From Ceratotherium simum simum (Eukaryota > Chordata > Mammalia > Perissodactyla > Rhinocerotidae): a DNA stretch of 64,000 nt. The position numbers were made by a program, and so were the translations under genes. Positions within the stretch are counted from its first letter, which is position 1. Each line of letters begins with the position of its first letter. The notes under the pieces are model-generated. The model was not told the DNA's origin and did not search any database. It saw nothing but the letters and a program-made list of their open reading frames with translations. Below, piece after piece: positions 1-11,350 of the stretch. The stretch covers positions 13,124,519-13,188,518 of the forward strand of contig NW_004454171.1 in the NCBI RefSeq assembly GCF_000283155.1, in the 5' to 3' direction.

Positions 1-71
1 TGAACTGGTGAACCCCAGGCCACTGAAGCAGAACATGTGAACTTAACTGCTACACCACCAGGCCAGCCCCC
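1..71 (-). repeat. ERE-type tRNA-derived SINE, head only, cut by window edge
   Basis: Read on the minus strand the element opens GGGGCTGGCCTGGTGGTGTA and continues with GTAGCAGTTAAGTTC (box A region) and GGTTCACCAGTTCA (box B region). It runs off the left edge, so only the tRNA-like head is present. The same head occurs in the other ERE copies in this window. Confidence 0.85.
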
Positions 72-99
72 ACGCCCCCCATAAATATTCCTGATCTTT

Positions 100-743
100 G
101 CTCTGGGACAAAGTTAAGTTACTTGGAAACAGTTTGATCCTTTGGGGTCTTACTTTTAAGGTTTGCTAGGCAGGACCAGAGCAGTGTTTAGTCTAGGGCT
201 AATTTTGGCCTGTTACCGAGGCAAAACTCTTTCAAGTACTCTATACAATATTGCATGAATTATGAGGTTTTCCACTCTGGATTGTGGGAACTGGAACTAT
301 TCCTGGTCCTGTGTGAGTTCTGAGAGTGTTCCCTTGTAATATTTTTGGGTGGTTCTTTCCCCAGCTTTTGCTAGTTTCCTCCATGCATGCACTGATCAGT
401 ACTCAGCTGAAGACTCAAGGGTCCCCTCTGCAGATCTCCGGAGTTTTCTCTCTGAAGCTATCTCTGTTCTTAGTCTGCCCTGAGAAATCTAACTGCCTTG
501 GATTCCCCGAATTCCTAGCTTTGTCTCCTCAACTTAGAGAGATTGTTAGGCTCCATCTGAGTTCTCCCTCCCTGACTGGGGCCTGGAAACTCTCTCCCAG
601 CAGTAATAGAACAATCATAAGACTCACTTTATGTGTTTCTTATCTCTCAGGAATCATCATCCTTTTTTTGCCCGATACCCAATGTCTTGAAAACTGTTGT
701 TTCATATATTTTGTCTAGTTTGTGGTCTTTTTCATTCAGGAGG
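100..743 (-). repeat. Old L1 5' UTR fragment, part 1 (split by an LTR)
   Basis: The reverse complement reads like a mammalian L1M 5' UTR, including a stretch with AAACAACAGTTTTCAAGAC. It continues at 1484-1522 after the LTR, where the 5'-terminal part containing GGACCAGGTTTACCCTC is found. The assignment is by remembered consensus. The first ~30 bases next to the SINE are not assigned. No coding frame is expected here; the 130-codon plus-strand frame at 326-718 is accidental. Confidence 0.6.
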
Positions 744-1483
744 TGTGATATAATAAGAAATATATTTGGTTTTTGTCCCTGGTTCTTGGCACAGAGCTCC
801 TAAAATCTTTGGAATTTCCTGAGAGATAGGAGTGTCTTTTGTTATTCATAATGGGCCCCTTTCATCACATCTGAGTTTATGCTAATGAGGTGACATAGGG
901 TGGCACCCCTAGATAGCCTCACGAGGGGGCTGATCACCAGAAAGACCAAGTAATTAGAGGGTTGGAACTTTCAGCCCCAATTCCCATTGACCTCCAGAGA
1001 GGGGAGTGAGGGCGCTGGAGATTGAGCTTTGTTAAAACTCTTGTACAAGAGATTCAGACAGCTTCCAGGTTGGTGAACACATTGACTTGCTGGAAGGGTG
1101 GCATGCCAGGAGAGGGCATGGAAGTTCCATGCCTCTGCACCTGCACACTCACACACCTTGTTCTATGCATCACTTCCATTTGGCTGTTCCTGAAGTGTAG
1201 CCTTTATGAGAAACCAGTAAACATAAGTAAAGTGTTTTCCTGTGTTCTGTAAGTTATTCTAGCAGATTATTGAGCCTGAGGAAAGGGTCATGGGAGCCTC
1301 CGATTCATAGCTGATCAGTCAGAAGTACCGGTAGTCCAAGATTTGTGACTGACATCTGAAGTAGGGGCAATCTTGTGGGACTGAGCTCTTAGACCTATGG
1401 AGTCTGATGCTAACTCCAAGTAGTTAGTGTTAGAATTGAATCGAATCGTAGGAACAAGTTGGTGTCAGGAAGAACCTCCAGAA
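744..1483 (+). mobile_element. Solitary LTR (copy A), inserted in the L1 5' UTR
   Basis: The element begins TGTGATATAATAAG and ends in a GTCAGGAAGAACC-like stretch. It interrupts L1 sequence that resumes at about 1484, with GAGG on both sides as a possible short target duplication. A second copy of the same family lies in reverse at 15475-16326: both share the CACAGAGCTCCT, GAGGGTTGGAACTTTCAGCCC and TGTGGGACTGAG blocks in the same order. It is a retroviral-type LTR, but I cannot name the family safely. Confidence 0.75.
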
Positions 1484-1522
1484 GAGGGTAAACCTGGTCC
1501 CCATTAATCCATCCTGGCTGGA
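1484..1522 (-). repeat. Old L1 5' UTR fragment, part 2
   Basis: This continues the L1 5' UTR interrupted at 743. On the minus strand it holds the extreme 5' side with CCAGCCAGGATGG, a degraded form of the CAAGATGG motif typical of L1 5' ends. Confidence 0.55.
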
Positions 1523-1777
1523 AGTAAAAATTTTCTTTTTCACAAGTGTAAATAAATAAAATGAATATGTAATCAACAGGTCCACTGAGTGTTAAAAGAA
1601 TCTACCCACATTATAGAAGCATAAATAGAATTTCTGGACACATATGCACAACTTAAGCATAAGAGGAAAAACAAAACAAAATAGTATGATATTTGGGCAA
1701 GCTTAATAAATCCCCCACCCTCCCAAGTAAAAAGAAACAGCATGCAAGATAGAGACAAAAAAATCTATTCTTGAAGA
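1523..1777. other. Unassigned AT-rich sequence
   Basis: I see no recognisable gene or repeat. The minus-strand 61-codon frame at 1573-1758 has no recognisable content. Confidence 0.5.
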
Positions 1778-2060
1778 ATATATGTAATTTAACATTTTTT
1801 TAATGGCCAAATTTAAAATGTTTTTTAAAAATACATATGAAATTAATTTTAATGCCATCTTTTAATTAACCTAATATGTCCAAAATATTATTATTTCAAC
1901 ATATAATCAATATAAAAATTGTTGAGCTATTTTAAATTCCTACTAAGACTTTGAATCTGGCATGTATTTTACACTTAGAGCACACCTCAATTAAGACTAG
2001 TCACATTTCAATTGCTCAGCGGTCACTTGTGGCTAGTGGTTGCCATATTGGAAGTGGGGT
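1778..2060 (+). mobile_element. hAT/Charlie-type DNA transposon fragment (copy 1)
   Basis: This stretch shares a block order with 48225-48505: TTTAAAATG/TTTAAATTTTC, a CCAATATAT-like block, TTTGAATCTGGCATGTA, CTAGTCACATTTCA and a CACTTGTGGCTAGTGG end. These are features of a short non-autonomous hAT-type element. The left terminal inverted repeat is not preserved. The family name is uncertain. Confidence 0.6.
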
Positions 2061-2639
2061 TACAGAAGAACTTAACGAGGCTGTGAAATTAAAAAAAAAA
2101 AATGGGAAAGATAAGTGAAGTGAAACAATTACAAAGATGAAAAGAGAGTTTAGTGTTAGTGTCCTACTCACATCCACTCAGCCTTGTCCTCTATATACAT
2201 CTCCTCTCTATAAACCTGTAATTCCTGTGAATACCTGTGACATTCTTCTTGAGGTCATTTTTCTGACCAAAGAGTATTCCCAGCCCACATTCAGGGTAAG
2301 TGAGAAGTGTCAGAGTGTTAATGCTCCCACTAAACAGCCTGCAACCAGTGACAGACAAGAGGTTGGTGGATAAATATTCCAGCTTCTTTGCCTGTCAATT
2401 GGGATAACTCTGAGACATGTTCTACAACGTTTCAAAGAGTTCCCCAGTAGGTTTTAGCTCCAGCTGCTCACAGTGGATACTTCCTTGATAATATTATTGG
2501 ATTCCTTCCCTTTCATGTCTTACTTAGTGTTTCCTGAAATTGCCTCTCAAATAAATTATTTGCACTCATAATTTTGGGTCTGATTTTGGGGAGTGCAAAC
2601 GATGGCACATAGTTTAGGAATAAACTGAGAGCCAAAAGA
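2061..2639. other. Mostly unassigned; 2395-2605 resembles an LTR 3' part
   Basis: CTCTCAAATAAATTATTTGC followed by a TTTTGGGTCTGATTTTGGGG stretch is the usual layout of a poly(A) signal and U5 end in old mammalian LTRs (plus strand). The rest, including an A-run at 2090-2101, is unassigned. Confidence 0.4.
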
Positions 2640-4550
2640 GCTCCACTACAAAGCCATTAAAAAAACTGAAAACAGCAAAAACCAGAACATAATATAAAAC
2701 TAGTTACTGATATAGGGGAAAGGCTTGATAATCACAGAGTCTGCAAATTTGAAAAAAAAAAAGAAAAATTAAAACAATTTAAAGAGGAGATAAGATATTT
2801 GAAGGACAAAGACTAATTAGAGTAAAGGTAATTGAGGTCCTGGAATTAGAGAAACTAACAAATAGATCAGAAATTGTACTTAAGATCCAATAGAAGAGAA
2901 TTTTCCTGCTTAGAGGAAGTACTTAATCTAGAACATCTTGTTTCTGGAAAAAAATTGATATAGGAACACCTAAGCTGACATATATCCTAATGGTTTTTGA
3001 ATTTCGCTGATTAAGACAAAATTCTCTACATATCCAGGCAAATACTAATTATTTATCAAGAAAAGAATCAGGATAGCCTCAGACTTCTCTAAGAATTATT
3101 CACTGTCTGCAAAGCGCTGAGAGAAAAAAAGGGAGAACCAAGAATGTTTTTCTCAGTCAAGCTGACATTCAAATACAAAGGTAAGAAATAGACAAATAGT
3201 CAATCTCAATCATAAACAAACCTAGGACCCACATGACCTTTATGAAAAAACAGCAAAAATCAAAGCCAAATAACCAAGAAGTAGAGAGAGAAGCCACAGT
3301 AAAAAGACTGGTGATGAGGACTCAGTTAATTTAAATATTGAATTTAAGACTAAGCAATTATGGAAAATGTGGTCGCTGAATGTAAATGTTGTAAATCTTG
3401 ACAATGTAAAAAAAAAGCATGGTATAACAACAGAAATCAAGCATGGAAGGGGAGAGAGGGAAGTGGGAAGAGGTTTATTTGTGATCATTTCTTTGCTGTT
3501 CCTCTATAACTGGGACTCAACAGATGCAGTCTAAAGATGCTAAATCAAGAAATGGAGAGTTAATGATAGTAAATAAAACTATAATGATTGCAAAACAGAA
3601 CAAAACAAAACCCAAAAAGCAGATGATAAACCTTCAAAATTATCCTAAGAAACACACACACACCTATAAAACCGAATACAGAAAAGACCATACATACAGC
3701 AATTGGTAGTAATAGAAAACTTAAGATCAAATGGAATAATAAATACTGAGTGTATCTCTAATACTAATACTAATACTTTTTAAAAGAAAAAACTCACAAA
3801 ATCCAACCATACATTTAGAAAAATAAAATACAGTACAATTGCAAAAAAAGAGATGATTCTTTGAAGACAGCAAAACAGACAAACAAAAAACAGATAAACC
3901 ACTGGCTAGCGTAATAATAAAATTAAAAGAAAAAGGAAAAAAGGACAAATACACAAAATCAGAAATGAAAAAAAGAAAATAACTATTGATATAGAGGAAA
4001 TCAAAAGATCCTGGAAAAACACATTTGAAAATATAAGTGAAAAATATTGAATAGCAGCAAAGATAAATAAATCTAAGCAGACAAGCAACAGGGGAAGAAA
4101 CTGAAAAAGTTATAGAAGAGCATCCTCCTTAAAATATCCAGGCTTGCATGGTTTCACTGTTAATTCTTTAAAATTTTGAAGAAACAGGTAAGTTGGATAG
4201 AATTCAAACTAATGCAAAATGGCAAAAAAGGAAATCCTTCAAATTATATTTATGAAGAAAGTCTAACACTGACATCAAAACCTGACAAGACAGGATGAAC
4301 TCACTTATCAATATTTATGTAAAAATCCTAATAAAACAATGGCAATTGTAGTTCAGCAGTACCTAAGAAAATATGCCATTACCTGTTGGGTTCTTCCCTG
4401 TACTGCAAAGATTAGTCAATATTAGGAATACTATGAATATATTATATCTTATTAATAGCCCAAAGGGGGGAAATGTTTATAATTACTTTAATAGATGTGG
4501 AAAAAAATATTTGACAAAGTTCATACATCCAACATGATTACAAAAATAAA
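2640..4550 (+). pseudogene. HAL1/L1 relic: ORF1 joined to part of ORF2
   Basis: Sequence at about 2800-3500 follows the HAL1/L1 ORF1 layout: a coiled-coil-like A-rich part, then the block around CATATATCCTAATGG and CTTCTCTAAGAATTATTCAC, then the CAGTCAAGCTGACATTCAAA block. Soon after (about 3780-4545) it reads as L1 ORF2, with the GATTCTTTGAAGAC (linker) and CAGGCTTGCATGGTTTCAC (early reverse transcriptase) blocks. There is no room for an endonuclease domain in between. That fits a HAL1-type element or an L1 with an internal deletion. All frames are broken by stops and indels, so no product is expected. Confidence 0.6.
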
Positions 4551-4554
4551 GAAT

Positions 4555-4934
4555 AAATTAAGAATAGATAACAACAGCAAAATATACATTGTTCTCAAGT
4601 GGACATGGAACATTCTCTAAGATAAACCAAGTGTTAGTCCATAAAACAAGTCTTAATGAATTTAAAAATTTTGAAAACATACAAAGTATGCTGATAATAA
4701 TGAAATGAAACTAGAAATCAATAACAAAAGGAAAACTGGTAAATTCACATATACGTGGAAATTAAACAACACAATCTTGAACAACCAATGGGTTAAAGAA
4801 GAAATCACAAGGGAAATTAGAAAATGCTTTTAGCTAAATGAAAACAAAATACCACATACCAAAACTTATGGGATGCAGCAAAAGCAGTGCTAAGAGAGAA
4901 ATTTATAGCTGTAAATGCAGACTTTAAAAATGAC
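4555..4934 (+). pseudogene. L1 ORF2 fragment (endonuclease/RT linker region)
   Basis: The blocks TTCTCAAGTGGACATGGAAC, ATGAAACTAGAAATCAATAA, CACAAGGGAAATTAGAAAAT and ATGGGATGCAGCAAAAGCAG are hallmark L1 ORF2 sequences read on the plus strand. The same segment occurs on the opposite strand at 5915-6245, so this is a separate L1 copy. The frame is degraded. Confidence 0.8.
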
Positions 4935-6247
4935 CTTTATCATGTTGAGGTAGTTTTTTTCTATTCTTAGTTTATTGACTGTTTTTATCATAAAGGGTGT
5001 TGAATTTTATCAGATGCTTTTTCTGCAACAACTGAGATGATCATGTGGGTTCTTTTCCCTTCTTTCTATTAATGTGGCATGTTACATTGGCTGATTTTTC
5101 ATATGCTGAACCATCCTTGCATTCCAGGAATAAATACCACCTGGTCATGGTGTATAATCCTTTGAATATGCTGCTGAATTCAATTTGCTAATATTTTGTT
5201 GAGGATTTTTGCATCAATACTCATCAGGGATATCGGTGTTTAGTTTTACTTGTAGTGTCTTTGTCTTGCTTTGGTATCAGGATAGTACTAGTCTCATTGA
5301 GTTAGGAAATTTTTCTCTCTCTTCAGTTTTTTGGAAGAGTTTGAGAAGAATTGGTGTTAATTCTTCTTTAAGTGTTTGGTAGAATTTACCAGTGAAACCA
5401 TCTGGTCCAAGGGTTTTTTTTTTTTGGTTGGGAAATTTTTGATTATTGATTCAATCTCCTTATCAGTTATAGGTCTATTCAGATTTTCTCGTTATTCATG
5501 ACTCAGTTTTGGTAGATTGTGTGTTTCTAGGAATTTGTCCATTTCATCTAGGTTAATTGATGAGTTGGTGTACAATGGTTCATAATATTCTCTTATAATT
5601 CTTTTTATTTGTGTACAACTGGTAGTAATGTTCCTACTTCCATTTATATTTTTAGTAATTTGAGTCTTTTTTTTTTCCTTAGTCACCATAGCTAAAGATT
5701 TGTCAACTTTTTTGATCTTTTTAAAGAATCAACTTTTGGTTTCATTGACTTTTGCTATTGTTTTTCTCTGCTCTATTTTATTTATCTCTGACTTGATCTT
5801 AATTATTTCTTTATCTGCCAGTTTTGGGTTTAATTTGCTCTTCTTTTTCTAGTTCCTTAAGGTATAAAGTTAGATTATTGATATGAAATCTTTTTTCTTT
5901 TTTAATGTATGCATTAACAGCAATAGATTTCTCTTTAAGCACTGCTTTTGCTGCATCCCATAAATTTTGTCATGTGGTGTTTTGTTTTCATTTAGCTCAA
6001 AGTATTTTTAATTTCCCTTGTGATTTCTTCTTTAACCTATTAGTTGTTCAAGAGTCTGCTGTTTAATTTCCACATATTTGTGAATTTTCTAGTTTTCCTT
6101 TAGTTATTGATTTCTAGTTTCATTCCATTGTGATCAGAAAAGACACTCTGTATGCTTTCAATCTTTTAAAATTTACTAAGACTTATTATGGCCTAACACG
6201 TGGTCTGTCCTGGAGAGTGTTCCATGTCCACTTGAGAAAAATGTGTA
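4935..6247 (-). pseudogene. L1 ORF2 fragment (linker to RT), interrupted by a MITE
   Basis: Read on the minus strand it runs from the TTCTCAAGTGGACATGGAAC block (right side) through ATGGGATGCAGCAAAAGCAG into the reverse transcriptase region near 4950-5150. The 65-codon frame at 5492-5689 is an RT-upstream remnant (EYYEPLYTNSSINLDEMDKF). The L1 continues beyond the MITE at 6455. Stops are frequent and it is inactive. Confidence 0.85.
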
Positions 6248-6454
6248 CAGTCATGCGTTGCTTAACAATGGGGATACGTTTTGAGAAATGCATCATTAGG
6301 CAATTTTGTAGTGTGAACATCACAGAGTGTACTTATACAAACCTAGATGGTATAGCCTACTACACACCTAGGCTATAAGGTACTAATCTTATGTGACCAT
6401 TATTGTATATGTGGTCCTTCATTGACCAAAACAGTGTTATGCAGCTTGTGATTG
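6248..6454 (+). mobile_element. Tigger-type MITE (Tc1/mariner) with TA target duplication
   Basis: The element opens CAGTCATGCGTTGCTTAACA and closes with a matching inverted end, ...GTTATGCAGCTTGTGATTG. TA dinucleotides flank both ends (6246-6247 and 6455-6456). Removing the element and one TA restores continuous L1 sequence (GTGTATTCTGCC). The 207-bp length and the lack of a transposase frame make it non-autonomous. It moved after the host L1 had inserted. Confidence 0.88.
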
Positions 6455-6515
6455 TATTCTGCCATTGTTGGGTGGAGTGTTCTGTGTATGTTTTATTTGT
6501 GAGGTGTTACCTATC
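6455..6515 (-). pseudogene. L1 ORF2 fragment, continuation after the MITE
   Basis: TTCTGCCATTGTTGGGTGGA and GTGTTCTGTGTATGT continue the antisense L1 ORF2 endonuclease region interrupted at 6247. The L1 ends where the tetranucleotide repeat begins. Confidence 0.75.
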
Positions 6516-6612
6516 CATCTATCTATCTGTCTGTATATCTGTCTATCTATCCATCCATTCAGCCAGCCGGCCATCCATCCATCCTTCTACCCTTCCATAC
6601 CTCTTCCCTCCA
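6513..6612. repeat. Tetranucleotide microsatellite (ATCT/ATCC)n, imperfect
   Basis: The stretch is CTAT/CTGT units changing to CCAT units, with a short GCCAGCCGG interruption. The overlapping plus-strand frames of 64 and 89 codons simply translate this repeat and are not genes. Confidence 0.9.
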
Positions 6613-6654
6613 CCCCTGTCTTTCTATCTCTCTTACTATGGAAACTTTATACCT

Positions 6655-7010
6655 TTTAAACTCTTGGCCTGAAAAACTGCTCCCCTAGATATTCACATGG
6701 TTGGTTTCTCCTAATCACTCAGATCTATGCTTAAATATAACCTCAGAGAAGTTTTCTCTGACCAGTGTCTAAAATTGCACTCCACCTCACCACATCCCCA
6801 GTCACTCTCTATTTTCTTTTACAGGTTTGTTCTCTTCATAGCACTCATCACAATCTGAAATTATATGATTTATTTGACTCTTCACTTGTGTGTTCTCTGT
6901 CTCTCCCAGTAGAACGTAAGCTCAATAAAAGCAGAGAATTTTTGTCTTGTTCACAGCAAGAGCTAAATAAATATTTAATGAATATGTATTTGTTAACATT
7001 TGTTAAATAT
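6655..7010 (+). repeat. L2 LINE 3' end
   Basis: The order GAGAAGTTTTCTCTGACC, TCTTCATAGCACTCATCAC, CCCAGTAGAACGTAAGCTC and CTAAATAAATATTTAATGAA matches the L2 3' end. It is old and has several small indels. Confidence 0.75.
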
Positions 7011-8164
7011 CACATGCTTTTCAAAGTAGCACACTATTTTTACTTAAATAAATTTGTTTGTCTAGTTTTTCATGCTGGGTGATTTGAGAGGCAATTCTCA
7101 TACCCTGTGTAGTTTTTCTGTACTTTTTCCTCTGCTGAAGTTACTAGTTTTTAATTTGATCAAAACTCTTTTTTGTCCTTGGTTGTGTTGGGAATAGAAA
7201 GTTGGATTGTCTAGAGCAATTTACAGTATACCCTTTACAATTTTACATGTTTCAAACAAATCCTTACTAACTTTTTCCCATACTAGTATTTCAGATTTTA
7301 GAGCAGTTTCTATAAAATTTCTTTTCTACAAGCAAATCTTTTACTTTAAGCAATATTGCTATTCTTTTCTGAATATTTACCCTAACTTTATTTTAGTATA
7401 ATGTGTATTTCCTAGGATGATTATTCATTAAAGTAAAATTATTTAATAGGATCTTTGAATTTCAGAGTAGAAAGGAACATTAATAATTATTTGTTATTTA
7501 TGTAAATTTTCTTGTTCTATTGAACTGCCAGTATTGAATATATATATATTCATGTGTATATTTCATATATATTTTTCATATATATTAAGTTAACTTATGT
7601 GCAATTAATTTCACTATTTGGAAGTTTGGCTAATTGAAATGGCTACTTTCTCATCAAAATTACATGTTTTTTTCATGCCATCTTTTAATAACCTATAAAG
7701 AAAGAAAAACTATTTGCTGTTTTTACTTTGTCTCTTACTATCTTTAAAGTTCCTTTTCTTCCTTATATCAGAGTTTTTTTCATCCAGTCTCCCAGATTTG
7801 CTCACATTCTCGTGTGCTTTGAGTCTCAGATACTACCAGACATCGCACTTGATCCAATACCTGGCACTTCTTCTCTGTCTCTGTGCCTGTTCCCAATAAT
7901 TGTACCTTGAGGCAATATTTTAGAATCTATTTTAAAATTATATTAGTATTTAAGAAGCAAGAAAGTGAAAGAGATTGTTTAATACAATCTGGGGTCAAAC
8001 CACTACCTTGTTCTTATTTCCCCCCTGGGTATATTGCTCTTATTGGTCATGGAAAAGTAATGACTGTAAGGGGCAGACATGGCCTCCATGTCCAGGAAAG
8101 AATAGAAAGAAAACTTTCTCATTTAAAAGTGGAATTCTACTCTACCCAATTTTCAGTACATTTT
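7011..8164. other. Unassigned sequence with an AT-dinucleotide patch
   Basis: No gene or clear repeat is recognised. A TATATATAT patch lies at about 7538-7585. Overlapping short frames of 60-106 codons at 7714-8203 have no recognisable domain and sit in ordinary AT-rich DNA. Confidence 0.5.
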
Positions 8165-8380
8165 CAAATCCTGCCCTTGTTGAAGCTCAACTTCTTATTC
8201 TAGGAAGCTTTCTCCTTTGTCTGGACTCCTTAAAGGAACTGTCATTCGTTTCACACATTCTAGTACATTCTAGTTTTGTAATTGTTTCATGTTCTGGTAC
8301 TATTTCCCCCTCTGCCCTGAATAATGTAAGCTTCTTGAAGGCAAGACCATTCTTTAACAGAAAACAAATAAATGAACAAC
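8165..8380 (+). repeat. L2 LINE 3' fragment
   Basis: TCTAGGAAGCTTTCTCC, TAATGTAAGCTTCTTGAAGG and the AAATAAATGAA end follow the L2 3' UTR order. The match is diverged. Confidence 0.6.
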
Positions 8381-8629
8381 TGTTTAAATAGTACTGTAAC
8401 TCTAAATTCTATATCCCATAGGATTAGACTTTTAAATGATGTGTTAATCATCTCGTTTGTGAGAGGGAACCTAGTCATTTAGATGCAATTTCAGTTTCCT
8501 GAATTTTAGGTTAGTAAATAGAAAAGGATCATTCTTTATGAGACATCGTCATTTCTTCAGCACGCTTTTTAAGAAGTTCTATTCTCCCTCCTCACCCGTC
8601 ACTGCCACTCACCCCCCCATCATAGTAAT

Positions 8630-8755
8630 TGCAGCTATCTTTATAGAGCAGTTAAAATGTGCCATAAGATGTGCTAAACACTCTACATATGTTATTTAAA
8701 TCTGACAACAACCCTGTAAAATAAATAATATTATTATTGTTATTACGGTTATAAT
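8630..8755 (+). repeat. MIR SINE, left part
   Basis: AAAATGTGCCATAAGATGTG, a TGCTAAACACTCTACATATG block and TCTGACAACAACCCTG match the MIR core. The element resumes at about 8970, after about 215 bases of other sequence. Confidence 0.7.
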
Positions 8756-8969
8756 TATTATTAGGATCTCAGTGCACAGAATCGGATTAAACATAATCCT
8801 TGGCTCATTCATGACCCAAGTTTGTTATTTAGTTATTTAATTATTGATTTTTAATAATGTAATAAACACCTATGATCCCACCACCTGAAACAAAATCTAG
8901 GACCATAATGTACATCAAATGCCTGCTCTTCATCAACCTGTTCCCTTACCTCTTTCCACTTTAGGTCAT
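8756..8969. other. Unassigned insertion inside a MIR
   Basis: This segment separates two halves of one MIR. It includes CACCTATGATCCCACCACC, a phrase that recurs in old mammalian repeats, but I cannot name the family. Its precise ends are not visible. Confidence 0.4.
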
Positions 8970-9125
8970 AAAAATTAGATATTGTTATCCAGCATTTTAT
9001 AGATGAGGAATCTGAGACTTGGGGAGGTTAAGAGTTTTTTAAATCATCCAGCTGGTAATGGACCGTCTGGGATCCAGACCTAGGTGTGTCTAACTCTGAC
9101 ATCTAGCCTCTAAACTGCTCATGTT
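8970..9125 (+). repeat. MIR SINE, right part
   Basis: TTTTATAGATGAGGAATCTG, TGGGGAGGTTAAGAG and CATCCAGCTGGTAATGG give the MIR second half in the correct order after the part at 8630-8755. Confidence 0.75.
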
Positions 9126-10809
9126 GACTCGCAACTGTTTGCAAGATGGCGGACAAGTTGTATTCAATGAAATAAAGTGGATACTGAGATCTAAATCTTG
9201 GAAGAAACAGTAACCATCTAAGAGTGCACTAGTTCATCTCCAGCCTTGAGTTTTGTTTTGTTTTGTTTGTTTGTTTGTTTCCTTTACCCAGCCCTCTCTA
9301 GATTGTTCATAGCTTGGCTGTCCTATGGCTCAGCATACTCCAGTTGGTTCAGTTTTCAAAAACCAAACCAAAAGGAGATATAATTAAGGGCAGCACCATG
9401 TAAATTACTTAGGTTTGGAAGAGAATTTTTTCTAAATGACCACCTTGCTGCAAACGGCAGTTTGAAAAATGGTAATTTCAGCAGAAAGGCTTTATTTGTA
9501 TGCTGTGAAAAGAACTCTCTTTTGGTCTTCAATTGATGGTGGCTAATGTGCAGTCTGATGTTTTCTGGAGGAATATATATAGATTTATGCTTCGTTGTTT
9601 TATCCTGCTAGTATATTGAATTACAGATAAGAATACACACACACACACAAACATACTTCTTTCCTGTAATCCTAAACTATATAGAAATGCAAAATTAAGA
9701 GACTAATTAGTGCGACCTTAAGAAACCCCGTAGAACAACATGTGCCCAGATACCCAGGACAATGTAAATAGAATTGAAAAGTGCATCCTCTGGACCTCAC
9801 AGGGGTTTGTCCTCAGGTAATTATTTCCTTTTTGGATTTAATAGAGAGGAATGTAAAACATGATACTGGAAACTTGCAGAATGATTGATATTTAACAGAC
9901 TTAAACAAGAAAGAAAGAGTGAATAACTGGGTGTCAAGGGTATGTGATGAATGAGGCGGTTATGACAAAGGGAGGAACAGGTCTCCATTATTAATGCCAC
10001 GTGTGTGGAGTACGAAGATCAGCACAGCAGATTATCAAGTCCTTAGCTCTACCTGGTGACCATTGTGGAATAAATATGATTTATGTAAATAATTTATTGA
10101 ACTATATGTCCAGCTTCATAGGAGAAATAATATCACCAAAATAAAGTATATCAACAACTTATCTGAGGTGCTTTACCTAATTCCCAATTGTAATTAGGTG
10201 GTGGTTTTTTCATTTGTTTATTTGCACTAATCAGCTTAATCACATCCAGTACTTAGAAAATAAGGGAAATTGCTCAAAATTATGGCTCATACATTCTATT
10301 TGTGTTCCTGTTCACCATACCTAGGCTAGAAAGCAACCACATGGTATATTTAGTACCCATTTTGCTAATACTGTGTTCTAAAAGCCTGAGCATTGATAGG
10401 TATTATTGTTTTCTTTTTTCAGTGATAAAATCCATATTTCACCTTTGAATTCCATTTAGCTGAATTGACTGCCAATGGGGTCTAGATGCCCAGTATTTTA
10501 AAACTTCTTCATAATGTTTTTGTCCTGAAATAAAAGAATGTGAAAAGTAAGAGTTCCCCTGCTTTGTTTGAAAGTGAGTTCCACTTTGTTTCAAATGGAA
10601 AGACTCTCTTAGAGCAGATCTATATCCAATAGAGCACCGAGCAGGTATCAATTCACTGAGTGCCTCATATATATTATACACAGCACCACACACAAGCCCA
10701 CAAGAAAACAGATTTATTTCCTGCTCCGGGATGTGCAGTTAGTTTCCAACTAATAGTGTTTCTCAAGCTAGAAAAATTTTCCTCAAATCTAAAAATATAT
10801 AAATGTCTG
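9126..10809. other. Repeat-poor unassigned block
   Basis: The block holds a (TTTG)n patch at 9251-9280 and an (AC)n patch at 9633-9650. I recognise no gene. The minus-strand 84-codon frame at 10439-10693 has no recognisable domain. The sequence is not low-complexity, so it could hold regulatory DNA. Confidence 0.5.
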
Positions 10810-11350
10810 TTTAAAAAATTATTTTATTGAGGTCATATTCTTATAACATTATGTAAATTTCAGGTGTACTTTACTATATTTCAGTTTCTGTATAGACTGC
10901 ATCATGTTCACCACTAATAGTCTAGTTTTTATCCATCACCATACATATGTGCCCCTTTACCACTTTCGCCCTCCCCCCACCCCCTTCCCCTCTGGTAACC
11001 ACTAATCTGTTCTCCTTATCTGTGTTTGTTTATCTTCCAGATATGAGTGAAGTCATACACTGTTTGTTGCTGACTTATTTCACTTATCATAAACGCTCAA
11101 GGTCCATCCATGTTGTTGCAAATGGCACAATTTTGTCTTTTTTATGGTTGAGTAGTGTTCCATTGCTAGATGCCTTTTTTGTGTACTATTCTTACAAGTT
11201 TTGGTACCAGTATTATGCTAGCCTCATAGAACATACTAGGAAAATTTTCACCTTTAGCTGTGCTCTGGAATGGTATTAGGAATTATCTGTTTCTTAAAGA
11301 TTTGCTTTACTTCATGTATGAAACCATGTGATACAGGTGGCTTTTTTGAA
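10810..11350 (-). repeat. L1 3' end, internally deleted
   Basis: The plus strand begins with antisense L1 3' UTR (TTATTTTATTGAGGTCATAT, then TTTCAGGTGTAC) and shows CTCAAGGTCCATCCATGTTG. At about 11190 it jumps to antisense RT sequence (ACCAGTATTATGCTAGCCTC). The intervening ORF2 is missing. Confidence 0.8.

Noticed and set aside
744..1483. Provirus with internal genes between 744 and 16326
   Set aside because: The two LTRs are inverted relative to each other, the intervening DNA is other repeats, and no gag, pol or env sequence lies between them.
4555..6515. Twin-primed (5'-inverted) single L1 insertion
   Set aside because: The two opposite segments contain the same ORF2 region. A single inverted insertion would have non-overlapping parts.
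6513..6612. CRISPR-like or minisatellite array
   Set aside because: The units are 4 bases long with no spacers; it is a plain tetranucleotide microsatellite.
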